From JAFEBO01 sp036392375 (GTDB taxonomy: Bacteria > Planctomycetota > Phycisphaerae > Phycisphaerales > UBA1924), in contig DASVYC010000081.1 in assembly GCA_036392375.1 (NCBI GenBank), forward strand, positions 73,010-137,009: 64,000 nucleotides of DNA. Reading direction: 5' to 3'. Numbering within the stretch: position 1 is the stretch's first letter; each line of letters opens with the position of its first letter. Under the pieces are notes generated by a model, which was not told the DNA's origin, made no database searches, and worked only from the letters and a program-made list of their open reading frames with translations. Position numbers and translations under genes: made by a program. Positions 35,422 through 42,886 of the stretch are shown here, piece by piece.

Positions 35422-35940
35422 TTAGATCTCCTCGCCACGCTCGAGCCTCTCGCGGATGTCGTCGCACAGCGTGAAGGAGATCACCGCCGGGGTGTTCTCG
35501 CGGGGCGGCACGCGGTGCATGACGAAGAGCTGGTCGTCGGCCTGCACCGGCCGACCGTACTTGGCCGACTCACGCTCGGCGGCGTCGCGCAGCGGGCGCA
35601 GGAAGTCGGCGTACCGGCACCCGAGCGCCATGCACATCGCCGCATAGGGCGTGAACACGCCCGCCTCTTCGAGGTGATCGGCGGCGGCGTCCACATCGGC
35701 CTGCGACCACGCGCCGGGCTTCGATGGCGTGACCACCCCCTGCCGGACCAGCGCGTCGAGGATCGCGGGGCGGCAGTCATATCCACGAGACCGCAGGTGC
35801 TGCGATGCCGCGGCGGTCGCCATCGGGAACATCCGGTCTCGCTCCTCCTGGGCCGCCTCATGGAACGCGGGGTCCGCACCCGCCCGGGGCTTCACGCGGA
35901 GGTCGAAATGCTCGTCGAGGGTCAGTCCGATTCGGGTCAC
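35422..35940 (-). CDS. Element protein of unknown function
   Basis: 172 residues, GTG start with AAGGAG upstream. It has a helical character with a SRGYDCRPAILDALVRQGVV motif and WSQADVDAAADHLEEAGVFT, which looks like a small DNA-binding or helical-bundle module (compare MerR-like 'ADVD..A..L' helices). It is first in the operon leading to the sigma-like and capsid genes. No family is recognised. Confidence 0.6.
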   Translation of the reverse strand: MTRIGLTLDEHFDLRVKPRAGADPAFHEAAQEERDRMFPMATAAASQHLRSRGYDCRPAILDALVRQGVVTPSKPGAWSQADVDAAADHLEEAGVFTPYAAMCMALGCRYADFLRPLRDAAERESAKYGRPVQADDQLFVMHRVPPRENTPAVISFTLCDDIRERLERGEEI

Positions 35941-36161
35941 GGTGGTCTCCTTGCCGGGGGGCGTCGGGCGACAGGCCCACCCCCCAAACCCTTATTTCCT
36001 GCCCGAGGGCCGATTCGCAGTGACGACGAGTGATTTTTCTCGCCAATCGCCACGACACATCGCCCGCCGCGGGCGCAGATGTTGACCAGCCGGCGGTGGG
36101 ATAGCAGCAGGTGGCGATCTGCGTCGAGCATCCCGCATCACCTTCGGAACGACCTCGTGAG
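35941..36161. promoter_or_regulatory. Probable promoter region of the element operon
   Basis: About 220 bases upstream of the minus-strand core operon and downstream of the DUF5655-like gene. It has no open frame of note. It contains short AT-rich stretches (TTATTTCCTG near 35990, TGATTTTTCTCG near 36030) that could hold -10/-35 elements. No operator symmetry was recognised. Confidence 0.35.
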
Positions 36162-36557
36162 TCAGTCTCTTCCCTGCACCGTTTGATGGGCCGTTCTAGC
36201 CCAGTCGCCAAACTCCGCTGGGATTTGATCGCCCGCTCGCAGCACCAAATAGCCAGTCAAGCCAGGGTACAGCAAGCCAGCCAACGGTGGTTTCAACGTG
36301 TCCGGAACACGTTCCCCAGGAAGCGCAAGCCCCACAACGATTTCCCGCGAAGTCTTGACCCAGGCAACCGCAAACACTGGGTCGCTCGCCTCAGAGGCCA
36401 CCTGGTACTTCACGTAGATTGTGGTGAGACGTGCCGTTGCCTCGTCCGACACGCTCAGAAGGTACTCGCTCAAATCCAAAAACGTCTGCTTCAGCGGAAC
36501 CCAGGAAGGACCGCTGACCTTTTGGATTGCCCGGGGATCAAGCCGAGTATTCGTCAT
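36162..36557 (-). CDS. DUF5655-like protein
   Basis: 131 residues. TTIYVKYQVASEASDPVFAV, then KTSREIVVGLALPG and GYLVLRAGDQIPAEFGDWAR resemble the DUF5655 module (a 'transporter-like' domain also found attached to nuclease domains). GGAG precedes the ATG at 36557. It lies beside the restriction-modification pair and shares its lower GC, so it may belong to the same cargo. Family assignment is from memory and tentative. Confidence 0.5.
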   Translation of the reverse strand: MTNTRLDPRAIQKVSGPSWVPLKQTFLDLSEYLLSVSDEATARLTTIYVKYQVASEASDPVFAVAWVKTSREIVVGLALPGERVPDTLKPPLAGLLYPGLTGYLVLRAGDQIPAEFGDWARTAHQTVQGRD

Positions 36558-36694
36558 GAGCGTGCTCCGTACCAGTTCGTGGGCGGCCGATCGTACGAGC
36601 GATCCCCACTTCGGAGACGGTCCTCGTGTCTGACCGCCCCAACCATGCGACTTCACATATGATCCATCGCTGGGTTCGACCCCGGAGACAGCGA

Positions 36695-37360
36695 GTGACT
36701 TCATCCATGCCTGCCAAACCCGCCGCACCTGCCCCAATCGAGACCGTTCTCGAACTGCTGGGTGTTCACCACGCGTCGTTTTTCGCTGCGGCCAAGTATG
36801 CGGAGACTACTGCCCACCCTGTCCCTTGCGACACGCGGGCATGGTCACAAATCCTCGTGAGCCATTTGACCGGGCTAAAGGGAATCGCCCGGAAGAAGGG
36901 TGCCGACTTGGAGGATGGTTCGGACGTGAAGGCCGCGAACGTCTGGCTGGCAATTGATACGCCCCGCTTCAACGGAGTCCTGAAGTCGGGCAGAAAGGGG
37001 GAACAGGGCAGCATTTCGACCCTCGATGACATGCCGTTCCTTTTCTTCGTGATGTGGGACTATTCACCGAGTACCAAACGCGAGAGGTGCAGGGTCTGGG
37101 TGGTTCGGACGGGCAAAGACAACGTTTTCCGATCGATCTGTGAAAAGTGGTACGAACAGCGCGACGCTGGAGTCATCAAGAGCGACAATTTCCAGTTGCA
37201 CCCGCCTCGCAACCTGGACTCTGACGTGTTTCGCAACAATTGTGGATGCCTGCGCTACCCACTTCTCTTTCAGGCCGAGTGGGATGGTGTCTCATCGTAC
37301 AAACTGGTTGCCTTCAATCCTCAGGTGCTGAAGAACGGACAATGCGCGGTGGAGAAATAG
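36695..37360 (+). CDS. Type II restriction endonuclease, MamI-like
   Basis: 221 residues. The stretch KKGADLEDGSDVKAANVWLA, then IDTPRFNGVLKSGRKG resembles what I recall of MamI-family restriction enzymes, with DLEDGSDVK offering an acidic/DxK nuclease motif. The C-terminus has NLDSDVFRNNCGCLRYPLLF. GTG at 36695 has GGAG seven bases upstream; ATG 36707 is an alternative. It converges on an N6-adenine methyltransferase with only 6 bases between stops, the usual layout of a restriction-modification pair. If MamI-like, it would cut an interrupted palindrome; the specificity here is unknown. Confidence 0.6.
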   Translation: MTSSMPAKPAAPAPIETVLELLGVHHASFFAAAKYAETTAHPVPCDTRAWSQILVSHLTGLKGIARKKGADLEDGSDVKAANVWLAIDTPRFNGVLKSGRKGEQGSISTLDDMPFLFFVMWDYSPSTKRERCRVWVVRTGKDNVFRSICEKWYEQRDAGVIKSDNFQLHPPRNLDSDVFRNNCGCLRYPLLFQAEWDGVSSYKLVAFNPQVLKNGQCAVEK

Positions 37361-37366
37361 ACGAGT

Positions 37367-39583
37367 TCAACCGATGGTCTTCGCTGCTCCAAGCAGCAAC
37401 TCCGTTCCCCGAAAACACTCGTCGATCTGTTGCTGCGCGGCGTACTGATCCTTCAGACTCTTCTCGTACGCAGTCGCGAACGTCTGGAGAGACTTGAAGG
37501 CCGGAGTGCCCGGAGCGGGCACGGGCAGTTTTACAACTTCCAGATCGCGGTCCTTGATGCGGTTATGAGAGGATGACGTCCCGGAGGTCAGCGTCCGAAT
37601 CTGGCTCTGGACGACCGACGATCGCAGCAGCAGTGCGAGCGACCACGGAGTGAATTGATCGCCTCGGCATCGCAGCACTGCAAACTCCGGTGAGCATCCA
37701 ACGTGCCAGGGCGTCGCGGGCACCACTGCGATGCGCACGATCCTTGGGTTGATCTTCGACACCAAAACGTCGCCCGGCTTGCATCGAACACAGGCCGTCG
37801 TCGGACGATAGATCTCTACGCCCGCCAGGTCGATCGAACCGTCCTCTCGCACATGCAAGACGCTAATGCACCGGTTGTCCTCGTTCGGCAGCACTCGCTC
37901 CGAACTGTCCGGATCAATATCAACCACGTCGCTCAGACTGAGTAGGCTCGCGCCCGGGCCGAGAGACTTCTCCAGGTGCTGAAGCGCAGCAAGTCGACCT
38001 GTTCGGTAAAAACCCGCAGTCCAACGGTTGTTGAGAAGTTGGCTTGACGACACTGCGGCGATGGATGGCTGCGCAGAGAGGCACACCACGTCGGCCGATT
38101 CTGCCGAAGCAGAAGAGAATGTCGCGTAGCCAGCCGTGATCAACGGCATGTCGTTGGTGCCGATCATCCGTTTTACGGATGCTCCCGCACGTGAGACCAC
38201 GCGGAAACCGAGATCTTCGGCAGTGGCCATAAAGACATGAGTGCGAGATCGAACACCCGGCTTGTCAGGACGACGAAGGTAGACGACGCTGGTCTTTGTG
38301 CGCGTCCCCGCCTGTGCAAAGGTCTCCGCTGGTAGATCGAGCACCGCAACGAGTTCATATCGCTTCGCGATTTCGAGGCGGAACTCCTCCGAAAAACCGC
38401 TTCCGGACACAACGTGGTCGGGAACAACCATCAGCAGTCGGCCGCCGGGACGAAGCATCGCCAGTTCGCGATCGAGGAGGATGTACTCTGAGTCGAGCGC
38501 CTTGGGAAGCGACCGAGAACGAGCCATCGCGAACAGCGTCGGCAAATTGTTCGGGGTTGCCTTCGCAAGCAACTCCGATGCGTCGAACGTGGCACCGAAC
38601 GGCGGATTCGTCAAAATTGCGTCGAATCGCCCCGCGACGTCCTCCATGCTCGTTGGAGGCATGATGGAGTTGCCAACGCGGATGTGAGCATCGCTACGGG
38701 CGAAGATCTTTAGGTTGACCATCGCCAAACGCGCCATCCGCTCAACCTTGTCCTGCCCAAACAACTGAAGTCGGTCGGACAGTCTGCCGCCCGAGACTTC
38801 GATCTGGGCGGCGTGCCGGTATGCTGCCGCCAGGAACGATCCGACGCCGCAGGTCGGATCGCCAATGAGCAGCGGCTCCGATCTTCCGGCGAAGTCCGGT
38901 GCTTGAACGATGTCGTTCAGCACGATCTCGACCATTGCCGAGACAACCTCCGGCGGCGTCATGTACTGGGCGTCTTCCTTGCGATTGCGAAAACTGTCCT
39001 GAACGAAATGCCCGAATGCTTCATTCACGCTGTCGAACGACCAAGCGCCGACGTGAGCGTCATCGATGTGTGGCAGCGCATCAAGCAGCGGCAGAATCGC
39101 GCGGGCGAATTCATCGTCATCGGTGTGAATGTTCAGAGATCGACGAGGCCCGAATGCTCCAAACTCATCAGGGAACTGCGCGCCGACATCGTCGAACACG
39201 GTGTGCATCGCCGCAGCGAGGCGAGAGGGCGACCCGTGCATGCGCTCAGCGACGGATTGCAGATACTCAATGCTCAGCCGCGACCCACCAGCGGGGAGCG
39301 GGTGGCGCGCGTCGAGGGTCTTGAGAACGAGGAGTTTGCACAGTTCGTCTAGTTTGGCATTGGCGTCATCGAATCGTCCGATGCGATGGAACTCCTCACG
39401 CAAACTCCCAAGCGCCCGGTAGAACGCTGAGTATGGGCCCTGGTTCTGATTGCCGCCTTGGGGCTCGAGACGAGCGCAGGCCGCGGGTTCCGGCAATTCG
39501 ATCGTGACGGGACGACCGGCCCGCTCAGGCTTGAAGAGCGTCGGTGCGGTGGTACCCGATGAGCGATCGATTTTTCGTGCCAT
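37367..39583 (-). CDS. N6-adenine DNA methyltransferase with fused specificity domain
   Basis: 738 residues. An N-terminal helical domain of the HsdM type (about 60-240) is followed by motif I DPTCGVGSFLAAA and catalytic motif IV LTNPPFGATF. The C-terminal about 200 residues resemble one HsdS target-recognition unit (LLSLSDVVDIDPDSSERVLP .. CKPGDVLVSKINPRIVRIAV .. TSGTSSSHNRIKD), ending in a helix that spaces target units. It should methylate adenine in a defined site and protect it from the adjacent nuclease. CAGGAG precedes the ATG at 39583. Confidence 0.85.
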   Translation of the reverse strand: MARKIDRSSGTTAPTLFKPERAGRPVTIELPEPAACARLEPQGGNQNQGPYSAFYRALGSLREEFHRIGRFDDANAKLDELCKLLVLKTLDARHPLPAGGSRLSIEYLQSVAERMHGSPSRLAAAMHTVFDDVGAQFPDEFGAFGPRRSLNIHTDDDEFARAILPLLDALPHIDDAHVGAWSFDSVNEAFGHFVQDSFRNRKEDAQYMTPPEVVSAMVEIVLNDIVQAPDFAGRSEPLLIGDPTCGVGSFLAAAYRHAAQIEVSGGRLSDRLQLFGQDKVERMARLAMVNLKIFARSDAHIRVGNSIMPPTSMEDVAGRFDAILTNPPFGATFDASELLAKATPNNLPTLFAMARSRSLPKALDSEYILLDRELAMLRPGGRLLMVVPDHVVSGSGFSEEFRLEIAKRYELVAVLDLPAETFAQAGTRTKTSVVYLRRPDKPGVRSRTHVFMATAEDLGFRVVSRAGASVKRMIGTNDMPLITAGYATFSSASAESADVVCLSAQPSIAAVSSSQLLNNRWTAGFYRTGRLAALQHLEKSLGPGASLLSLSDVVDIDPDSSERVLPNEDNRCISVLHVREDGSIDLAGVEIYRPTTACVRCKPGDVLVSKINPRIVRIAVVPATPWHVGCSPEFAVLRCRGDQFTPWSLALLLRSSVVQSQIRTLTSGTSSSHNRIKDRDLEVVKLPVPAPGTPAFKSLQTFATAYEKSLKDQYAAQQQIDECFRGTELLLGAAKTIG

Positions 39584-39765
39584 TCTTGGACTCCTGAGAC
39601 CCAAACAGAATACGATCGCCCTGGTCGAAATGCAAGGGAGGGTAGGGAGCCCGCTGGGAATTTGCGGTTCTGGCAGAGCGGTTTGGGCGGGCATGCAAAG
39701 GCACGCGATCCCCGGCGGACCGGCTGGGCTATCTCGTCTCTACGCCGCTGAGCCCCCAAGTGAAT

Positions 39766-39810
39766 TGGTAGCCGTTCAGACTGGTAAGCAGTGTGGACAC
39801 GCTGCTGCCC
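39766..39810. other. Right attachment junction (attR) of the 11.5-kb element
   Basis: TCAGACTGG (39776-39784) lies on the element side, GGA at 39795-39797 and CGCT at 39800-39803, after which capsid codons continue. In the excised circle TCAGACTGG and CCCGTCTGA would face each other 24 bases apart, centred on a GA dinucleotide. The 180 bases between the methyltransferase start and this site hold no gene. Confidence 0.75.
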
Positions 39811-40797
39811 AACACCGACACGCTGAATCAGACGACGTTCACGCCCGACGCGACCAACGCGACGAGCCTGACGGCCGCCAACGGCTCGCGCTTCCAGGTC
39901 GGCGACCAGGTGCGACCCGACGCCAGCACCGAGGTCATGCTTGTGACGGCGGTCAGCGGCAACACGCTCACCGTCGTCCGCGGCTACGGCGGCACGACCA
40001 AGGTCGCGCTCACCAACGGGCGGCGGCTGTTCATCCTCGGCAACGCCGCGCTCGAAGGCGCCGACGCCGTGAGCGCCCGGTTCACCAACCGCGTCCGAAG
40101 GGCGAACTACACGCAGATCTTCTCCGCCACCGTGGAAGTCTCGGGCTCGATGCGTGCGGCACGCCAGCACGGGATCGACGATGAGCTCGAGTACCAGAAG
40201 CAGGAGCGGCTGCGCGAGCTGCTGCGCGATCTTGAGAACTGCGTCATCAACGGCACCGCGCCCGCGAGCACGCAGACCGGCTCGAGCAGCGTTCGCCGCA
40301 CCATGAACGGCATCGTCCGTCAGATCGCGACCAACCAGTACATGCCCAACAGCGGCGGCATCCCTGCGGGCGGCGGCGCGGGCAGCAACGAGTTGAACGA
40401 GCCCGTTCTCAACGCCTCGCTCCGCACCATCTGGGAGCAGAGCCAGGGCAAGATCGACACCATCGTCGTCAGCGGTGCCCAGAAGCGTCGCATCAACGGC
40501 TTCGCCACGGGCTCGCGGGCGTACGCGCCGGAGGACAGCAAGTACCGCGACGTGGTGAGCATTTACGAGAGCGACTTCGGCGTCTGCCGCGTGATCCTGA
40601 GCCGCTGGGTGCCGAGCGACACGGTGCTGCTGCTCGACTCGTCGCGGATCGGCGTGTTGCCGTTGAGCGGGCGCAGCTTCGGCTTCAAGCCGCTGGCGGC
40701 GACCGGCGACGCGAGCGCCGGCCAGGTGCTGGGCGAGTACACGCTGGAGTTCAAGAACGAGAACGCGCACGGGCTGATCCGTGGCTTGGCGGTGTGA
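39793..40797 (+). pseudogene. Major capsid protein, C-terminal fragment (interrupted by insertion)
   Basis: An open frame of 334 codons. Capsid coding resumes at about 39798 with LLPNTDTLNQTTFTPDATNA. It contains VVRGYGGTTKVAL, FTNRVRRANYTQIFSATVEV, and an E-loop-like LEYQKQERLRELLRDLENCV region. Near the end LSRWVPSDTVLLLDSSRIGV is family-typical of DUF5309/SU10 capsids. The GTG at 39793 lies inside the element end and is not a natural start. The N-terminal part lies at 28090-28260. No ribosome site is seen, so this fragment is probably not translated alone. Confidence 0.88.
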
Positions 40798-41075
40798 AGA
40801 AGGCATCCAGGCATCCAGGCATCCAGGCATCGAGGCATCGAGTGCGGAGTAGGCGATGCCGCGATCGAGCCTGAACAGACTTCCTCGCGCGGCCGCTGGT
40901 CGGAGCGCGAGGTAAGGGTGGGCGGCGGGTCCGCGCCGGTTCGGAAACGACCGGCGCGGAATTGGTGGGGAAGGGGTGAGGGGTGAGGACTGAGGTCTTA
41001 GGTGCCGCGCGTGCGGCGGAGGGAACTCCTCCCTAAGTCCTAAGTCCTAACCCCAAAGTACTTCTGGGGGAAACC
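40798..41075. repeat. Intergenic repeats: GCATCCAG tandem array and AGGTCTTAGG inverted repeat
   Basis: Five tandem 8-base units of GCATC(C/G)AG occupy 40804-40843. Further on, TGAGGACTGAGGTCTTAGG (about 40989-41001) and CCTAAGTCCTAAGTCCTAA (41034-41051) form an imperfect inverted repeat. A one-arm relative (ACTTAGGTCTTAGGACTTAG, 8809-8828) lies before the LptF/G gene. No gene is seen. Confidence 0.75.
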
Positions 41076-41708
41076 ATGCTCTTATGCACCGACACCGACC
41101 TCGTGCGGGTCGAGCCGAATGTCTTTTCGGAGATCCAGTGGCTCAGCCAGCGGCTGGTCAAAGCCACCGGCAGCGTCAGCGGCACGACGCTGACGATCGC
41201 GTCGCCGGATGTGAACTTCGACGGAGCGCAGCTCGCGCCCGGCATGGTCGTGCTCGTCGCCGGAGTGGCTCACGAGGTCATCGCCAAACTCTCGGCAACG
41301 ACCGCGACGATCTCGCGGGTGCGCCCGACGAGCGACGACGCCGTGCTGACGCCGGCGCCGGTCTCGGGCGTGGAGGTGATCGTCGCGACCATGATGCCGC
41401 AGGCGGCGGGGGTGAGCGATCGCGTGTGCCGCATGTTCGGGCTGAAGCCCGCGCCCGCCGCGGGCGACGCGGTGCTTGTCGATCCGGGAGAAGTCACGCG
41501 CTTCGCGGCGCTGCTCACGCTGGCCGCGGCGTACAGCGCGGCGGCGAGCATCAGCGGCGACGACTCGCCGACGGGCAAACGTGCGGCGAAGTACCGCGAA
41601 CTGGCGAAGGAAGAACGCCGCTTGCTGACGGCGCGGATCGATCTCGACGGCGACGGCATCGCGGACGCGGTGCGTAGGCCGTCGGTGGTGGTTCTTGAGC
41701 GTGTGTGA
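41076..41708 (+). CDS. Phage head-tail connector-like protein
   Basis: 210 residues. A beta-rich first half (SGTTLTIASPDVNFDGAQLA) and a helical second half (RFAALLTLAAAYSAAASISG .. KYRELAKEERRLLTARIDLD) resemble head completion or connector proteins, which follow the capsid in tailed-phage gene order. GGGGGAAACC precedes the ATG. Family not identified. Confidence 0.55.
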   Translation: MLLCTDTDLVRVEPNVFSEIQWLSQRLVKATGSVSGTTLTIASPDVNFDGAQLAPGMVVLVAGVAHEVIAKLSATTATISRVRPTSDDAVLTPAPVSGVEVIVATMMPQAAGVSDRVCRMFGLKPAPAAGDAVLVDPGEVTRFAALLTLAAAYSAAASISGDDSPTGKRAAKYRELAKEERRLLTARIDLDGDGIADAVRRPSVVVLERV

Positions 41709-41845
41709 CAGGGCATTCACCGCCGAGGACGCAGAGAGCGCGGCGGAAGACAGGAAGAGATGGATCGTGTGACTCGGCGATCTGCTCTTGTCTCAAACAC
41801 CTTGCCTCTCTCCGCGTCCTCTGCGTCCTCCGCGGTGACCTGCCT
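41709..41845. repeat. Dispersed inverted-repeat element, copy 5
   Basis: The left arm (41713-41755) reads CATTCACCGCCGAGGACGCA onward. The right arm (41807-41845) reads CGTCCTCTGCGTCCTCCGCG then GTGACC. It sits between two prophage genes. Confidence 0.8.
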
Positions 41846-41871
41846 TGGCCTTGTCGACAAGGAGCAACTGG

Positions 41872-42294
41872 ATGCTGATTCTGAATCCCACGTCCGTGAA
41901 GATCGCCGGCGTGGAATACACGAGCGTGGAGTCGTGCGCCATCGATCGCACGGCACACAAGGAGGTGGTGGAATGGAACGACAACGGCCCGTATGCCGTC
42001 TTCGCCGACGTGCCGGAGCAGAAGGTCGAGATCAAGCTCACGCAGCGGCTGGAGAGCAACGCAGCGGACCAACTGCTCGACCTGCTGCGCCCGGGGCAGA
42101 GCGCGGCGATCGAGATCCTGACCAGTTTGAACTCTTCCCACGCCCGGCGGCGGAAGCTGACAGCGACCTGCGTGGTGCGTGCGGTTCGAAATCTCGTCAG
42201 CGTCGGCAAAGACTCGCAGGCCCGCCGCGTGATCGAGTTGGTCGCGATCAGCAGCGATGGCTCGACGGACCCTGTGGGGCAGATTGATTGGTAA
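41872..42294 (+). CDS. Phage tail protein-like (first)
   Basis: 140 residues, beta-rich. It starts MLILNPTSVKIAGVEYTSVE and continues KVEIKLTQRLESNAADQLLD. The size and the beta-strand pattern fit tail-tube or tail-completion proteins of small phages. AAGGAG lies ten bases before the ATG. No family match is certain. Confidence 0.5.
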   Translation: MLILNPTSVKIAGVEYTSVESCAIDRTAHKEVVEWNDNGPYAVFADVPEQKVEIKLTQRLESNAADQLLDLLRPGQSAAIEILTSLNSSHARRRKLTATCVVRAVRNLVSVGKDSQARRVIELVAISSDGSTDPVGQIDW

Positions 42295-42385
42295 GGGGAG
42301 CAGTGGAGCAGAGGTGCAGGGTCAGACCTGTTCTGTCTTCCCTGCTCCGCTGCACCCCTCCTCCCCTGCTCCCCTTTGGAGAACC
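42295..42385. repeat. GGAGCAG-type inverted repeat, copy A
   Basis: The left arm AAGGGGAGCAGTGGAGCAG (42294-42312) and the right arm (CCTGCTCCGCTGCACCCCTC and CTCCCCTGCTCCCCTTTGG, 42341-42379) flank about 25 bases. The same sequence type recurs at 42769-42883, one gene further on. Confidence 0.8.
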
Positions 42386-42387
42386 CC

Positions 42388-42768
42388 ATGTCCTCATACA
42401 AATCCCTCGAGCTCTTCGGCTCCGGGCCGCACCGCTTCGCGGCGGAGTTCCAGGGTTCGCTGGTCGTCCCCAAGTTGCGGCTGGATATTCAGGAGTCCGG
42501 CTCCGGCTGGCTCGGGCTCGAGGAGTTCACGCTCATCGTGACCGGTCGCTTGGTCGCGAGCAGCCAGAGCGCGTTGTGGGCGCTGCGTGACGCGATCGTG
42601 GCGCAGCTCGTCGATCCTCCCACGGCGGGGACGCTGGTGGACAACACCGGCCGCTCGCACGCGAGCATGAGCTTCATCGGCTTCGAAGAAGGCGACCGCG
42701 TCGACCGCGGCCGCGTGTGGAGCCTGGCGTACACGGCGCGGTTCCGCAGGTTCAAGACGGTGCCGTAG
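42388..42768 (+). CDS. Phage tail protein-like (second)
   Basis: 126 residues, mixed alpha/beta. It contains GSGPHRFAAEFQGSLVVPKL and, near the end, GRVWSLAYTARFRRFKTVP. It may be a minor tail protein. GGAG lies before the ATG at 42388. The gene is bounded on both sides by GGAGCAG-type repeats. No family recognised. Confidence 0.5.
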   Translation: MSSYKSLELFGSGPHRFAAEFQGSLVVPKLRLDIQESGSGWLGLEEFTLIVTGRLVASSQSALWALRDAIVAQLVDPPTAGTLVDNTGRSHASMSFIGFEEGDRVDRGRVWSLAYTARFRRFKTVP

Positions 42769-42883
42769 GAAGGGGAGCAGGGGAGGAGGGGAGCAGCGGA
42801 GCAGGGGCTCGCTTCCTCGCCTGCGACTGGCTTTGTTGTCTTCCTCCCTGCTCCCCTGCTCCCCTGCACCCCTCCTCCCCTTC
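42769..42883. repeat. GGAGCAG-type inverted repeat, copy B
   Basis: The left arm (42770-42807) has AGGGGAGCAGGGGAGGAGGG then GAGCAGCGGAGCAGGGG. The right arm (42842-42881) has CCCTGCTCCCCTGCTCCCCT then GCACCCCTCCTCCCC. Its right arm runs to within a few bases of the next ATG, replacing any ordinary ribosome site. Confidence 0.8.
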
Positions 42884-42886
42884 CCC

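Larger units (their letters stand above)
28260..39797. mobile_element. Integrative capsid-encoding element (satellite-like), 11,538 bp, inserted in a phage capsid gene
   Basis: It is bounded by matching GGA-NN-CGCT sequences, and removal restores the capsid frame. Almost all core genes run on the minus strand: unknown, sigma-like, protease-capsid fusion, small acidic, RepA-like ATPase, small, HARE-HTH, serine recombinase. A restriction-modification pair and a DUF5655-like gene lie at the right end. There is no portal, terminase or tail gene, so packaging in particles would need help from another phage. Lower GC in the restriction-modification part (about 36.2-39.7 kb) suggests separate acquisition. 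Confidence 0.85.

Noticed and set aside
36660..36700. tRNA T-arm-like GGGTTCGACCCC
   Set aside because: The flanking bases do not form a proper 5-bp T stem, and no acceptor, D or anticodon arms fit around it. It lies in the leader of the nuclease gene.
40804..40843. CRISPR-like array
   Set aside because: The 8-base units are directly adjacent with no spacers and no cas genes are near.
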